This document shows, one piece after another, positions 26,379 through 35,878 of a DNA stretch of 64,000 bases; within the stretch, counting starts at the first letter, position 1, and each line of letters starts with the position of its first letter. This DNA comes from Sphingobacteriales bacterium 39-19 (lineage in GTDB: Bacteria > Bacteroidota > Bacteroidia > Chitinophagales > Chitinophagaceae): contig MKTX01000007.1 in assembly GCA_001898465.1 (NCBI GenBank), positions 62,001-126,000 on the forward strand. Reading direction: 5' to 3'. The position numbers and the translations under genes were made by a program. The notes under the pieces were generated by a model. That model saw nothing but the letters and a program-made list of their open reading frames with translations, did not search any database and was not told the origin of the DNA.

Positions 26379-29228
26379 ATGCCAAAAGATACTTCTATTC
26401 AATCGGTTTTAATTATAGGTTCGGGCCCTATTGTTATAGGACAAGCCTGCGAATTTGATTACAGCGGTACCCAGGCGGCCCGCAGCTTACGGGAAGAAGG
26501 TATCCGGGTGATCCTCATAAATAGCAACCCGGCAACCATTATGACGGATAGTATGATGGCCGACCGGGTTTATTTATTGCCTTTAACCGTAGAGAGTATT
26601 GAACAAATATTAGAAGAGAATAAAATTGATGCTGTTTTACCCACCATGGGCGGCCAAACTGCCCTTAACCTCTGCAAAGAGGCAGATGAACTGGGCGTTT
26701 GGGAAAAACATGATGTAAAATTAATTGGGGTAGATATTAAAGCCATTGATAAAGCCGAAGACCGTGAAAAATTCCGCAAATGGATGATTCAAATGGGCAT
26801 TTCCGTTTGTGAAGCAAAAATTGCAAACTCATTTTTAGAAGGAAAAGAATTTGCACAGGAAATTGGTTTTCCTTTAGTGCTTCGCCCCTCTTTTACACTG
26901 GGCGGTACAGGCGGGGGTATTGTATTTAAAAAAGAAGAGTTAGATGAAGCATTAAACCGGGCGCTTACCGCCAGCCCCTTGCATGAAGTGCTGGTAGAAA
27001 AAGCAGTACTGGGCTGGAAGGAGTTTGAGCTGGAACTGCTCCGGGATAATAATGATAATGTAGTGATCATTTGTGCCGTAGAAAATTTTGACCCGATGGG
27101 CGTGCACACCGGCGATAGCATAACGGTAGCCCCTGCCATGACTTTAAGCGATACCGTGTATCAGCGAATGCGCAATACCGCAATTCGTATGATGCGAAAC
27201 CTGGGAAACTTTGCAGGTGGCTGTAATGTACAATTTGCCATGAACCCGCAAACAGAAGAAATTATTGTAGTGGAAATCAACCCCCGGGTAAGCCGCTCTT
27301 CGGCACTGGCCAGTAAAGCAACCGGCTATCCCATTGCAAAAATTGCAGCCAAACTGGCAATTGGTTATAATTTAGATGAATTAAAAAACCAAATTACCCA
27401 GTCTACCTCTGCCTATTTTGAACCGGCGTTAGATTATGTGATTGTAAAAATACCCCGTTGGAATTTTGATAAATTTAAAGGCGCTGATGATACACTCGGG
27501 TTTCAAATGAAAAGCGTAGGAGAAGTGATGGGCATTGGCCGTAATTTTTCCGAAGCCATGCAAAAAGCTTGTCAGAGCCTGGAAAACGAAGCAGTAGGCC
27601 TGGGCTATTATGGTAAAAGCCTGATGCATGCCGATGAATTGATAGAATATATTAAAATTCCCAAATGGGATCGCATATTTAGAATAAAAGATGCCTTGAT
27701 GGCAGGCGCCAGTGTAAAACGAATTTGTGAAAGCACGCTAATAGATCGTTGGTTCATTTATCAAATTCAAGAGATTTGCGATTGTGAAAGAGCAATAGCA
27801 AAATACAATTTGCAAACCCTGCCCGATGATCTTTTAACCGAAGCCAAAATGCTGGGTTTTAGTGATGAACAAATTGTGCGCATCATGAAAGAAGAAGATG
27901 CTGATGCCTTATATGAACGGCGAAAAAAAATGAACCTCATGCGGGTATATAAAATGGTAGATACCTGCAGTGCCGAGTTTGAAGCCAAGACGCCGTATTT
28001 TTATTCTTGTTTTGAACTGCCCAATAAACCAGCAAACAAAGATGAATTGCAGCATAATGAATCCATCCCCTCGCAAAAGAAAAAAATAATTGTACTGGGC
28101 AGTGGCCCCAACCGAATTGGGCAGGGAATTGAGTTTGATTACTGTTGTGTACATGGCCTGCTGGCTATTAAAGAATGTGGCTACGAAGCCATCATGGTAA
28201 ACTGTAATCCCGAAACCGTTTCTACAGATTTTGATATTGCCGATAAACTTTATTTTGAACCCGTATTTTGGGAACATATCCGGGAAATTATAGATCATGA
28301 AAAACCCGATGGTGTCATTGTACAGTTGGGCGGGCAAACCGCATTAAAACTGGCTAAATTAATTCATGAAAAAGGAATTAAAATATATGGCACTAGTTTC
28401 GATAATATGGATATTGCCGAAGACCGTGGCCGCTTTAGCGATATGCTGAAAGAATTAAATATTCCATATCCAAAATATGGGACAGCTTATAATACGGATG
28501 ATGCAATTGAAGTGGCACACCAGGTAGGGTACCCCGTATTGGTAAGGCCCAGCTACGTTTTGGGCGGCCAGCGGATGCGAATTGTATTGAATGATGAAGA
28601 ACTGGAAAAAGGAGTACTGAGTTTATTGAAACATTTGCCGGGAAATAAAATTTTGATAGATCACTTTTTAGACCGTTGCCAGGAAGCAGAAATTGATGGC
28701 ATTTTTGATGGTGAAGAATTCCACATCATGGGTGTAATGGAACATATTGAGCCCGCAGGTATTCATAGCGGCGATAGCAATGCAGTATTACCCCAGTTTA
28801 ATCTTTCGCCATTAATTGTACAAACCATGGAAGAGTATGCTGAAAAACTGGCCCGATCGCTAAACATACTGGGGCTCATCAATATCCAGTTTGCCATTAA
28901 AGATGGAACCGTATATGTAATTGAAGCCAATCCCAGAGCCAGCCGTACCACCCCTTTTATTGCAAAAGCCTACCAAATTCCCTATTTGAATATTGCCACC
29001 AAAGTAATGCTGGGCGAGGCTAAATTAAAAGATTTTAGTTTTCAAAAAAACTTAAAAGGCTTTGCCATAAAAGAACCCGTATTTTCTTTTAATAAGTTTC
29101 CCGGTGTAAATAAAGAATTAGGCCCCGAAATGAAAAGTACCGGAGAAGCCATACGTTTTATAAAAGACCTGAGAGACCCCTACTTTCGGCAATTGTATAA
29201 AGAAAGAAGTATGCACCTGAGTAAATAA
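26379..29228 (+). CDS. carB: carbamoyl-phosphate synthase large subunit, without MGS-like domain
   Basis: 949 residues against about 1,070 in E. coli. Two tandem ATP-grasp halves: [20 protein letters not shown] and [17 protein letters not shown] open each half, with [35 protein letters not shown] in the first and [32 protein letters not shown] in the second. It ends at [21 protein letters not shown], where the allosteric MGS domain (ornithine/UMP site) would start, so that domain is missing; I recall this as usual in Bacteroidota. No carA adjacent. Makes carbamoyl phosphate for arginine and pyrimidines. Confidence 0.95.
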   Translation: MPKDTSIQSVLIIGSGPIVIGQACEFDYSGTQAARSLREEGIRVILINSNPATIMTDSMMADRVYLLPLTVESIEQILEENKIDAVLPTMGGQTALNLCKEADELGVWEKHDVKLIGVDIKAIDKAEDREKFRKWMIQMGISVCEAKIANSFLEGKEFAQEIGFPLVLRPSFTLGGTGGGIVFKKEELDEALNRALTASPLHEVLVEKAVLGWKEFELELLRDNNDNVVIICAVENFDPMGVHTGDSITVAPAMTLSDTVYQRMRNTAIRMMRNLGNFAGGCNVQFAMNPQTEEIIVVEINPRVSRSSALASKATGYPIAKIAAKLAIGYNLDELKNQITQSTSAYFEPALDYVIVKIPRWNFDKFKGADDTLGFQMKSVGEVMGIGRNFSEAMQKACQSLENEAVGLGYYGKSLMHADELIEYIKIPKWDRIFRIKDALMAGASVKRICESTLIDRWFIYQIQEICDCERAIAKYNLQTLPDDLLTEAKMLGFSDEQIVRIMKEEDADALYERRKKMNLMRVYKMVDTCSAEFEAKTPYFYSCFELPNKPANKDELQHNESIPSQKKKIIVLGSGPNRIGQGIEFDYCCVHGLLAIKECGYEAIMVNCNPETVSTDFDIADKLYFEPVFWEHIREIIDHEKPDGVIVQLGGQTALKLAKLIHEKGIKIYGTSFDNMDIAEDRGRFSDMLKELNIPYPKYGTAYNTDDAIEVAHQVGYPVLVRPSYVLGGQRMRIVLNDEELEKGVLSLLKHLPGNKILIDHFLDRCQEAEIDGIFDGEEFHIMGVMEHIEPAGIHSGDSNAVLPQFNLSPLIVQTMEEYAEKLARSLNILGLINIQFAIKDGTVYVIEANPRASRTTPFIAKAYQIPYLNIATKVMLGEAKLKDFSFQKNLKGFAIKEPVFSFNKFPGVNKELGPEMKSTGEAIRFIKDLRDPYFRQLYKERSMHLSK

Positions 29229-29383
29229 ATAGCGTATTCTTTTTATTCATGTATGGCACAGTACCCGGCTTACTGGGTGATTTGTGAATCCTGTATTTAT
29301 TCCATTCATATAATTATTTAATTAATTTAAAAGAGAATAATTACCTTCCTTATCTATTTAATTCTTGAATTAATAAGCGATAT

Positions 29384-32300
29384 ATGAAAATTAAATTTTT
29401 ATTGATAGCCTTATGCATGCATACCATGTTACTGGCTCAAAACAATGCAGGTCTTTTTCGTTTCCCCGATGTATCTGCCTCAGAAATTGTATTTAGCTAT
29501 GCAAATGATTTGTGGGTGGTTGCCAAAAACGGGGGGCAGGCATATAAAATAAGTTCCCCGCCCGGCCAGGAATCATTCCCCAGGTTTTCTCCTGATGGAA
29601 AAAATGTAGCATTTACCGCAAACTACGATGGTAATTTTGATGTTTACCGTACTTCTATACAGGGAGGATTGCCTGTGCGGCTTACCTATTTTGGCGGTAC
29701 CGACCGTGTGGTTGATTGGGCTCCCGACGGAAAAAATATTTTATTTGCTTCGGGCCGTGAAAGTGGCAAAGAAAGGTTCAACCAATTTTACAGCATCAAC
29801 CTCAATGGCGGGCCGGCAACAAAATTGCCTTTAGCCTATGCCGAATATGGATCTTACTCTCCCGATGGCAGCCAGCTTGCCGTAGTTTTCCGTTCACAGG
29901 CATTTAGAAACTGGAAGCGCTACCGGGGTGGTACTACGGCCGATATTTATATTTTTGATTTTAAAACAAATACTTCAAAAAATATTTCTGCCGATACCGA
30001 TGCGGGTGAAGAATTTCCTATGTGGGTAGGTAACGATATTTATTTTATTAGCGACCGGGGCAAAGAAAACCGAATGAACTTATGGCGCTATAATATCAGC
30101 AATGGCAGCCGCCAGCAATTAACCAGCTATACTGATTTCGATATTCAATTTCCTGCATCCGGACCTGGAGATATTGTATATGAACAGGGTGGGTATATCC
30201 ATTTATTCAATATCGCATCGGGCCAGGATAAAAAAGTAGATATTCATATCGCTACCGATGAAATGGCATTGCATAGCAGAACAGAAAATGTACAATCATT
30301 AATTTTTAATACCAACATTAGCCCCGATGGTAAAAGAGTAGTGATGGAAGCCCGGGGCGATATTTTTTCTTTACCGGCAACAGAAGGGTTTGTAAAAAAT
30401 ATTACTGCCAGTTCCCAAGCAGCAGACCGCTATCCATCCTGGTCGCCGGATGGAACCAAACTGGCCTGGTGGAGCGATGAAACCGGGGAATACCAGCTCT
30501 ATATTAAAGACCTGAAAAACGAATTGCCGGCAAAAAAAATAACAAATTATAAAAATGGTTTTCGGTACCATACTTTCTGGTCGCCCGATAGTAAAAAAAT
30601 AGCCACCATCGACCAGGCTGGTGTAATCCAAATCATTAGCATTGCGAATGGAAATATTGAAAAAGTTGACCAGGCTTTACGCTGGGCAGACGGGCCGTTG
30701 CGAAGCTTTACACCCAGTTGGTCGCCCGATAGCCGCTACCTGGCCTATCACAGGGACCTGGAAAATCAGCATGAAGGCATTTTTATTTATGATGCCGATG
30801 AAAAGAAATCACATACCGTTACATCCGGTTTTTACAATGCTACCAATCCCCAGTTTGATCCCGGCGGTAAATATTTATACCTGTTAACAGGCCAAAATTT
30901 TAATCCCGTTTACTCTGATCTTGACAATACTTTTGTGTACCCCAATACCACGATGGTTGGCGTTATCAGCCTTCAAAAAAATACTCCTTATGTGCTGGCC
31001 CCCAAAAATGATTCAGTAACCTATAAAATAACCGAAGAAGAAAAATTACCCAAGGCAGATAGCGCCAAAGTTGTAAAAAAGAAAAAAGAAAAAGGAATTG
31101 CTGAATTAAAACAAGCTGCAAAAAATACAGTGATTGATTTTGACGGGATGGAAGAACGATTATACCTGTTGCCTGTAAAGCCCGGTAATATCAGCAACCT
31201 GCAGGCTACCAATGAAAAAATATATTATTTACGTTTTGCAAATGCCGGTTCAGATGGAGAAGCTGCTTCTTTAACTTATTTTGACCTGGATAAAAAGGAA
31301 GAGAAAACCGTAATGAGTAATGTAAACGGGTATGTTCTAAATTTTAATACGGATAAAGCATTGGTAAACGCCGGGGGCAAGTATGCCGTAATACCGGTTT
31401 CTGAAAATGCGAAGATAGATAAAACCGTACCCGTGGCAGAAATGGTGATGCAAATAGACCCGAAGCAGGAATGGAAACAAATGTTTAATGATGTGTGGAG
31501 ATTGGAACGGGATTATTTTTATGATGCCAATATGCATGGTGTAAACTGGGCAGGCGTAAAAGAAAAATATGGTAAATTATTAGAGAGCGCCCTCACCCGG
31601 GAAGATGTGAACTATTTAATTGGGGAAATGATTGGAGAATTAAATTCATCCCATACCTATCAAAGCGGCGGCGACCTGGAACGCCAGCGGAAAACGAATG
31701 TAGGCTACCTGGGAATTAATTGGGAGGCCGATGCTGACTATTACAAAGTGGGTAAAATTATCCGTGCCGGCATATGGGATGCCGAAGTTCATTCTCCTCT
31801 CGACATCTCGGGCGTTAATATCCCCGAAGGAAGTTATATTTTAGCAGTAAATGGTATTCCCATTAAAACAGATAAAGAGCCGTATGCCGCTTTTGCCATG
31901 CTGGCCGATAAAACCGTTGAGATTACCTATAATTCAAAACCCGATTTTAAAAATGCCCATACAGCCATTGTAAAAACTTTAAGCAGTGAATTTAGATTAC
32001 GTTATCTCAACTGGGTAGAAGGCATGCGTAAAAGAGTAGAGGAAGCTACCCGGGGCGAAGTGGGATATTTATTTGTACCCAGCACGGGGGTAGATGGCCA
32101 AAATGAACTGGTAAGGCAGCTAAATGCACTGAGCGATAAAAAGGCATTAATTGTAGATGAGCGGTTTAATAATGGTGGCCAAATACCCGATCGCTTTATT
32201 GAATTACTCAATCGTAAACCATTGGTATTTTGGGCCACCCGTGATGGGCATCCCTGGCATTGGCCGCCCAATGTTTTATTTGGCCCCCGGGTCATGCTTA

Positions 32301-32650
32301 TTAATGGCTGGAGTGGTTCGGGCGGAGATGCCTTTCCCTATTATTTTAAAAAAGAAAAATTAGGCCCCCTGGTGGGCACACGCACCTGGGGCGGGCTCAT
32401 CGGTATTTCGGGTGTGCCTTCGCTTATTGATGGCGGAAGCATTACGGTTCCCAGTTTTAGAATGTATGATGAAAACGGGTGGTTTAAAGAAGGCCATGGC
32501 GTAGACCCGGATATCCAGGTACCTGAAGATTTAGGAGCTTTGGCAAAAGGCGTAGATCCCCAATTAGAAAAAGCCATCGAAACGGTGATGGAATTGATGA
32601 AGACCAAAGGCTTTAGCATACCGAAAGTTCCGGAAGCAGAAAAAAGATAA
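29384..32650 (+). CDS. tricorn-like S41 family peptidase
   Basis: 1,088 residues. Signal peptide ending near MLLAQNN; then about 600 residues of PD40/WD-like propeller repeats (FPRFSPDGKNVAF, YPSWSPDGTKLAWWS, TPSWSPDSRYLAYH); a Lys/Glu-rich linker near 560; a helical core domain (WRLERDYFYDANMHGVNW, LNSSHTYQSGGD); a PDZ-like segment; and the S41 protease domain with LIVDERFNNGGQIPDRF and GWSGSGGDAFPYYFKK holding the catalytic Ser. A periplasmic peptide-degrading protease related to archaeal tricorn. Single gene followed by a strong terminator. Confidence 0.93.
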   Translation: MKIKFLLIALCMHTMLLAQNNAGLFRFPDVSASEIVFSYANDLWVVAKNGGQAYKISSPPGQESFPRFSPDGKNVAFTANYDGNFDVYRTSIQGGLPVRLTYFGGTDRVVDWAPDGKNILFASGRESGKERFNQFYSINLNGGPATKLPLAYAEYGSYSPDGSQLAVVFRSQAFRNWKRYRGGTTADIYIFDFKTNTSKNISADTDAGEEFPMWVGNDIYFISDRGKENRMNLWRYNISNGSRQQLTSYTDFDIQFPASGPGDIVYEQGGYIHLFNIASGQDKKVDIHIATDEMALHSRTENVQSLIFNTNISPDGKRVVMEARGDIFSLPATEGFVKNITASSQAADRYPSWSPDGTKLAWWSDETGEYQLYIKDLKNELPAKKITNYKNGFRYHTFWSPDSKKIATIDQAGVIQIISIANGNIEKVDQALRWADGPLRSFTPSWSPDSRYLAYHRDLENQHEGIFIYDADEKKSHTVTSGFYNATNPQFDPGGKYLYLLTGQNFNPVYSDLDNTFVYPNTTMVGVISLQKNTPYVLAPKNDSVTYKITEEEKLPKADSAKVVKKKKEKGIAELKQAAKNTVIDFDGMEERLYLLPVKPGNISNLQATNEKIYYLRFANAGSDGEAASLTYFDLDKKEEKTVMSNVNGYVLNFNTDKALVNAGGKYAVIPVSENAKIDKTVPVAEMVMQIDPKQEWKQMFNDVWRLERDYFYDANMHGVNWAGVKEKYGKLLESALTREDVNYLIGEMIGELNSSHTYQSGGDLERQRKTNVGYLGINWEADADYYKVGKIIRAGIWDAEVHSPLDISGVNIPEGSYILAVNGIPIKTDKEPYAAFAMLADKTVEITYNSKPDFKNAHTAIVKTLSSEFRLRYLNWVEGMRKRVEEATRGEVGYLFVPSTGVDGQNELVRQLNALSDKKALIVDERFNNGGQIPDRFIELLNRKPLVFWATRDGHPWHWPPNVLFGPRVMLINGWSGSGGDAFPYYFKKEKLGPLVGTRTWGGLIGISGVPSLIDGGSITVPSFRMYDENGWFKEGHGVDPDIQVPEDLGALAKGVDPQLEKAIETVMELMKTKGFSIPKVPEAEKR

Positions 32651-32656
32651 TGTTTA

Positions 32657-32697
32657 CTGAGGCATATAAAAAAACTCACCTACGGGTGAGTTTTTTT
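32657..32697 (+). repeat. left copy of 41-bp perfect direct repeat flanking the accessory island
   Basis: Starts with CTGAGGCATAT and contains the whole terminator after the S41 gene. The same 41 bases recur at 37361-37401. The similarity extends 14 bases further left with small differences (AAAGATAATG at 32643 and 37345). Confidence 0.9.
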
Positions 32698-32698
32698 T
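32675..32698 (+). terminator. rho-independent terminator of the S41 gene
   Basis: Stem CTCACC / GGTGAG with loop TACG, then eight T. Preceded by an A-run, so it could act on both strands. Confidence 0.9.
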
Positions 32699-32817
32699 GA
32701 ATTGGCAATTATGTTTTTAATAGATACAGTTTTGTAATTAAAGCAAATTTTTTCTTACAGAAAATAACTTAAATAAACACCGGGGTTTTCCCCCGTAAAA
32801 AATTAGGTTTTTCCCCA

Positions 32818-32848
32818 TTTGTTGTAACAGGTTATTTCCCTATGTTTG
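32818..32848 (+). promoter_or_regulatory. consensus promoter of the 32.88-kb lipoprotein gene
   Basis: TTTG at 32818-32821, exactly 19 bases, then TATGTTTG at 32841-32848: a complete match to the Bacteroidota consensus TTTG-N19-TAnnTTTG. Three GG-TTTT-CCC type motifs at 32782, 32806 and 32830 recur at a 24-base step across it. The same -7 box and leader precede the 10.15-kb gene. Confidence 0.8.
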
Positions 32849-32880
32849 TAAAATAGTTTTTAACCCTTTACCAAATGTTT

Positions 32881-34484
32881 ATGAAATTTAATTACCCCCC
32901 CCCGCAAAGATTGCAGCCTGCTTTGTTATTTCATTAATTGTTTTTGCAGCCTGTAAAAAAATGGATACAGGCTTCTCTGAAAATACAAAGGATATTACTG
33001 CTAAATTTTTTCAAACCACTTCGGCTCCAAATGCTACCGTACAAAGAGTAATGGAAGAAATAAAAAAACGCAATGAGGAAAAAGAATTTATAACTCAGTT
33101 TGCTAAAGAAAATGGGTATCCTGTTTGGAACAAGGTCATAATAGGAACATCAATTCAACAAAATAATGAAACCAGCTTTATAAACAATAACAGCAATGCT
33201 GAAATAGATACTACAATCTTAATCCCTTTTGTATTGGTAGGCGAAAATACAGTAGAGGGGTTTATTAAAGCTGAGGTAAAACAGCGAACTATTGATTTAA
33301 GTTATTCGCTTGCTAAAGATTATAAGGCTTATGAATTTAAGCAAGATAACTCAAGGGCTTCTTCTACCTCATTTGCCTACTTAAATATACTATTAAACAA
33401 AGTGGTTTTTGGTGTAAATGATTATACAATAACCGATCCCCGGTTATTTAGTACCGATACGGGCCATGTGAACAGCAATAATATTCATATTAATGATATG
33501 AATATTACATTTAGTACGGAAAATACTTACAGGTATATTACATTATGTGGTAGTACTACAACCCAATATGGTTTTTGCGGAACTCCGGATTTTTGTAGAC
33601 GTAATAGAGGTTGCGATGCGGGCAATTGCCCTACCGGCCAATGTTATTTTTATTATACTACCAGTACCACTTGTATTTCTACACTGATTCCTCTTCCCGA
33701 CCCCATGCAAGGGGGTGGCGGTACCGGGGGGTATGGAAATACCGGGGAAATACCGCATGCTTATCCCTGTACAACCCCCGATAACCCCACAGACCCTTAC
33801 ACAGCCCAAAGCAATGTGGTTGACCCTGGCAATTGCCCGCCACCATCAGGCGGGCCGGGCTGGGTGCCTGTGCTTATCGAGGAGCCGCCGTTTGATCCAC
33901 CTACAGATTCCATACCCTCAAATATTTCCAGAGCTTGCGATAAGGAACTGGATTCGCTTTACCAATGGGGAATGAACAATCAATTTAGAGAACAGAGTTT
34001 TATTGTTGTTAAAAAAAATGGATCAATATATCTAAAAAATTTTATGCCTGGTTTTCCGGGTGGAGATAAAACGAGAGTTAACTATACACTTGCAGCAGGA
34101 GAGGAATTATTGGCTTACGCACACATACATGCTGAAGATACCGTGAATTTTTACAGATCATCTTTTTCGCCTGATGACTTAATAGAATTTAATAAAAATG
34201 CTTACAATGTTGGTTATACTGCAATATTAGAAGTAGGAAATGCACGCTATGCTTTTGTATTGGAAGACGTACAAATGAAGTCTAATTTTAATATTAGCAA
34301 GATGGGGCAACATAAAAAACTATTTAATGCAAAATTTAATACTTTAACCTTACAATATCCCAATGGTCAAACTTGTTCTGAGCAAACCTGGATTCAGTAT
34401 TTAGGTTCTGCATCTGTTTCGGGCATTGGCTTTTATAAAGCTACTTCTCCCAATAAAAATAATTACATTAAATTAAATCCATAG
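32881..34484 (+). CDS. modular CKKMD-family lipoprotein with JAB-like C-terminus, frame interrupted at poly-C tract
   Basis: From the ATG at 32881 the frame meets nine C and stops 14 codons later. With one more C it becomes 534 residues with a good lipoprotein signal peptide (LIVFAACKKMD, Cys25). An ATG at 32961 gives an uninterrupted 507-residue frame, but without the leader. Order: leader; N-terminal domain about 220 residues with NGYPVWNK, shared with the 49.8-kb gene; Cys/Gly-rich linker to CPPPSGGPGWVP; then a C-terminal domain with AHIHAED and SSFSPDDL, like the HxH and Ser-x-x-Asp parts of JAB/MPN metal sites. The partner gene begins one base after the stop. Confidence 0.75.
32895..32903 (+). 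repeat. poly-C tract (9 C) after start codon
   Basis: Longest homopolymer of C in the window, five codons after the ATG at 32881. A 10- or 7-base tract would put the leader in frame with the 507-residue downstream frame. Confidence 0.9.
33746..33868 (+). repeat. linker repeat, copy in the full-length lipoprotein gene
   Basis: 123 bases coding the conserved linker from EIPHAYPCTTP to GGPGWVP. It matches 35756-35878 with 8 differences, 7 of which are silent, the other Ser to Thr. It lies just before the variable C-terminal domain. Confidence 0.92.
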
Positions 34485-34485
34485 A

Positions 34486-34893
34486 ATGATGAATAAAATA
34501 TTATTTAGTCTTCTATTTATCTTTTTGATGAATAAGGCTGGTGCTCAAGTATCATTAGATGCACAATTGAGAAATTTTCCAATTGCGAATTATCTAAATA
34601 AACCTATTGATACATTAATTGCTCATTTACCAAATGGCTTTGATACTGCATTTATTGTAAGTAGTGCTGGAAGTTTGAATCGAGGTGCTTCACTACAAAT
34701 AAATTATCCAAACAATGAATTTTGGATTGATATTTATATTACAAATGCACATTTTATTACTGTTTGGAAAGATCGAACAACTGGGCCTCCGGAGGTGCTT
34801 TGGCCACTTTCTTTATTGCGAAAAGAAAAAATTGGCAGTATTGCCATTTATAATATGTTATGCGAAATTATTAACGAAGGGGATATATACTAA
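34486..34893 (+). CDS. small secreted partner protein, 135 aa
   Basis: Signal peptide (LFSLLFIFLMNKAGAQ, cut near residue 21), mature part about 114 residues of mixed strands with LIAHLPNGFDTAFIVSS and EFWIDIYITNAHFITVWKD. No Cys pair or catalytic motif. It starts one base after the lipoprotein stop, so it is translationally coupled. Not recognised. Position and secretion fit a cognate accessory or immunity protein for the preceding C-terminal domain, but that is inference. Base composition is visibly A/T-richer than the flanking core genes. Confidence 0.65.
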   Translation: MMNKILFSLLFIFLMNKAGAQVSLDAQLRNFPIANYLNKPIDTLIAHLPNGFDTAFIVSSAGSLNRGASLQINYPNNEFWIDIYITNAHFITVWKDRTTGPPEVLWPLSLLRKEKIGSIAIYNMLCEIINEGDIY

Positions 34894-35132
34894 TTATTGT
34901 ATCGTGTACTTACATTAATATAAAAATAATGAGGCAGTATTAGATTCAAAAGCAGCCCGGCCTTCAAAATTGTCCCCCTCTGCAGGTTGTAAAGATTAAA
35001 CTAATTTAAATTTTACACTGGCTTTTAGTAGTATACGAGCCGATGTTGGAAGGTGCCAATGAAGGCGAGGGTACGCCAGACAGCAGTACTCCACCGGAAT
35101 GCGACCAGGTACCCACGGGTGACTTACGCCTC
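34894..35132 (+). other. degenerate intergenic stretch with linker-like coding remnant
   Basis: No intact gene. One frame around 35050-35130 reads PDSSTPPECDQVPTGDL, which resembles the Pro/Cys-rich linkers of this lipoprotein family and probably marks the 5' side of a further broken copy, cut off by the mobile element at 35133. Confidence 0.4.
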
Positions 35133-35151
35133 GGTTCGTGGCACACGAACC
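35133..35151 (+). repeat. left palindrome of the element
   Basis: Perfect 8-bp stem GGTTCGTG / CACGAACC with loop GCA. Confidence 0.85.
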
Positions 35152-35322
35152 AATAAATTTTATCAATTAGTGTGTGCAAATAATCCGCAAATCATATTCA
35201 TAAATTAGTAAAAATTTACTTTTTTACTGCCACTATTCATCAATGAAAATATTTGCTGAATGATGAAAACAAGAATTAATTTTGGATTACCTGAAAGAAC
35301 TATAAGATAAAAATTGAAAAAA

Positions 35323-35719
35323 GTGTATGCCTTTGTGCTAATGCCAAACCATATTCATCTTATTTGGAAGCAACTTAATAATAATGGAAAAGAAATGCCT
35401 CAGGGAAGTTTTTTAAAATATACTGCACATGAATTTTTGAAGAAATTGAAACGCCTCAGGGAAGTCAAAAGAACATGAAGTAATAGCGGCAAATAAAAAG
35501 TATGAAATAGGGCAGTGGTATTCTTTAATTGTTGAAATATATAGTCGTGAAGTAGCCAGTCAAAGGTTAGATTATATTCATTTTAATCTGGTTAGCAAAA
35601 AGTGGGAGTTATCTAAAGATGATCTTGATAATTAATATTCATCTGCTTATTTTTATGAAAACGGAACTGATCATTTTGGGTTTTTAAATAATTTGTATGC
35701 GGAATTTGATGGGGATTGA
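35323..35719 (+). pseudogene. HUH (Y1) transposase remnant, REP-associated type
   Basis: The first part reads VYAFVLMPNHIHLIWKQL, the HUH motif (HIH) of Y1 transposases, then GKEMPQGSFLKYTAHEF. After a frame change near 35460-35515 it continues with EIYSREVASQRLDYIHFN, where the catalytic-Tyr region is expected, and SKKWELSKDDLDN, then an in-frame TAA and YSSAYFYENGTDHFGFL to a TGA at 35719. At least one frameshift, one stop and a missing N-terminus make it non-functional. Confidence 0.85.
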
Positions 35720-35728
35720 GAAGGAGTT

Positions 35729-35747
35729 GTTTCGTGTGCCACGAACC
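35729..35747 (+). repeat. right palindrome of the element
   Basis: GTTTCGTG / CACGAACC with loop TGC; one G-T wobble in the stem. It is the inverted form of the left palindrome. Confidence 0.8.
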
Positions 35748-35755
35748 AGGGCGAA

Positions 35756-35878
35756 GGAAATACCACATGCTTATCCCTGTACAACTCCCGATAACCCCAC
35801 AGACCCTTATACGGCTCAAAGCAATGTGGTTGACCCAGGTAATTGCCCGCCACCAACAGGCGGGCCGGGCTGGGTGCC
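35756..35878 (+). repeat. linker repeat, orphan copy
   Basis: Second copy of the 123-base linker (see 33746-33868), 9 bases after the right palindrome of the transposase element and joined to a different C-terminal domain. Confidence 0.92.

Larger units (their letters stand above)
35133..35747 (+). mobile_element. decayed IS200/RAYT-like element bounded by palindromes
   Basis: About 615 bases between two palindromes with inverted loops: GGTTCGTG-GCA-CACGAACC at 35133-35151 and GTTTCGTG-TGC-CACGAACC at 35729-35747. Inside is a broken HUH (Y1) transposase. Hairpin ends plus a single small transposase fit IS200/IS605 or REP-associated transposases. The right palindrome abuts the orphan linker repeat. 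Confidence 0.72.

Noticed and set aside
32961-34484. ATG at 32961 as the real start of the island lipoprotein
   Set aside because: It would remove the lipoprotein leader, whose remains (FAACKKMD) lie just upstream in the same frame; the start at 32881 with a tract change explains the sequence better.
35697-35755. In-frame ATG at 35697 as native start of the orphan cassette
   Set aside because: It lies in the 3' end of the transposase remnant in another frame and runs through the palindrome; no ribosome site seen.
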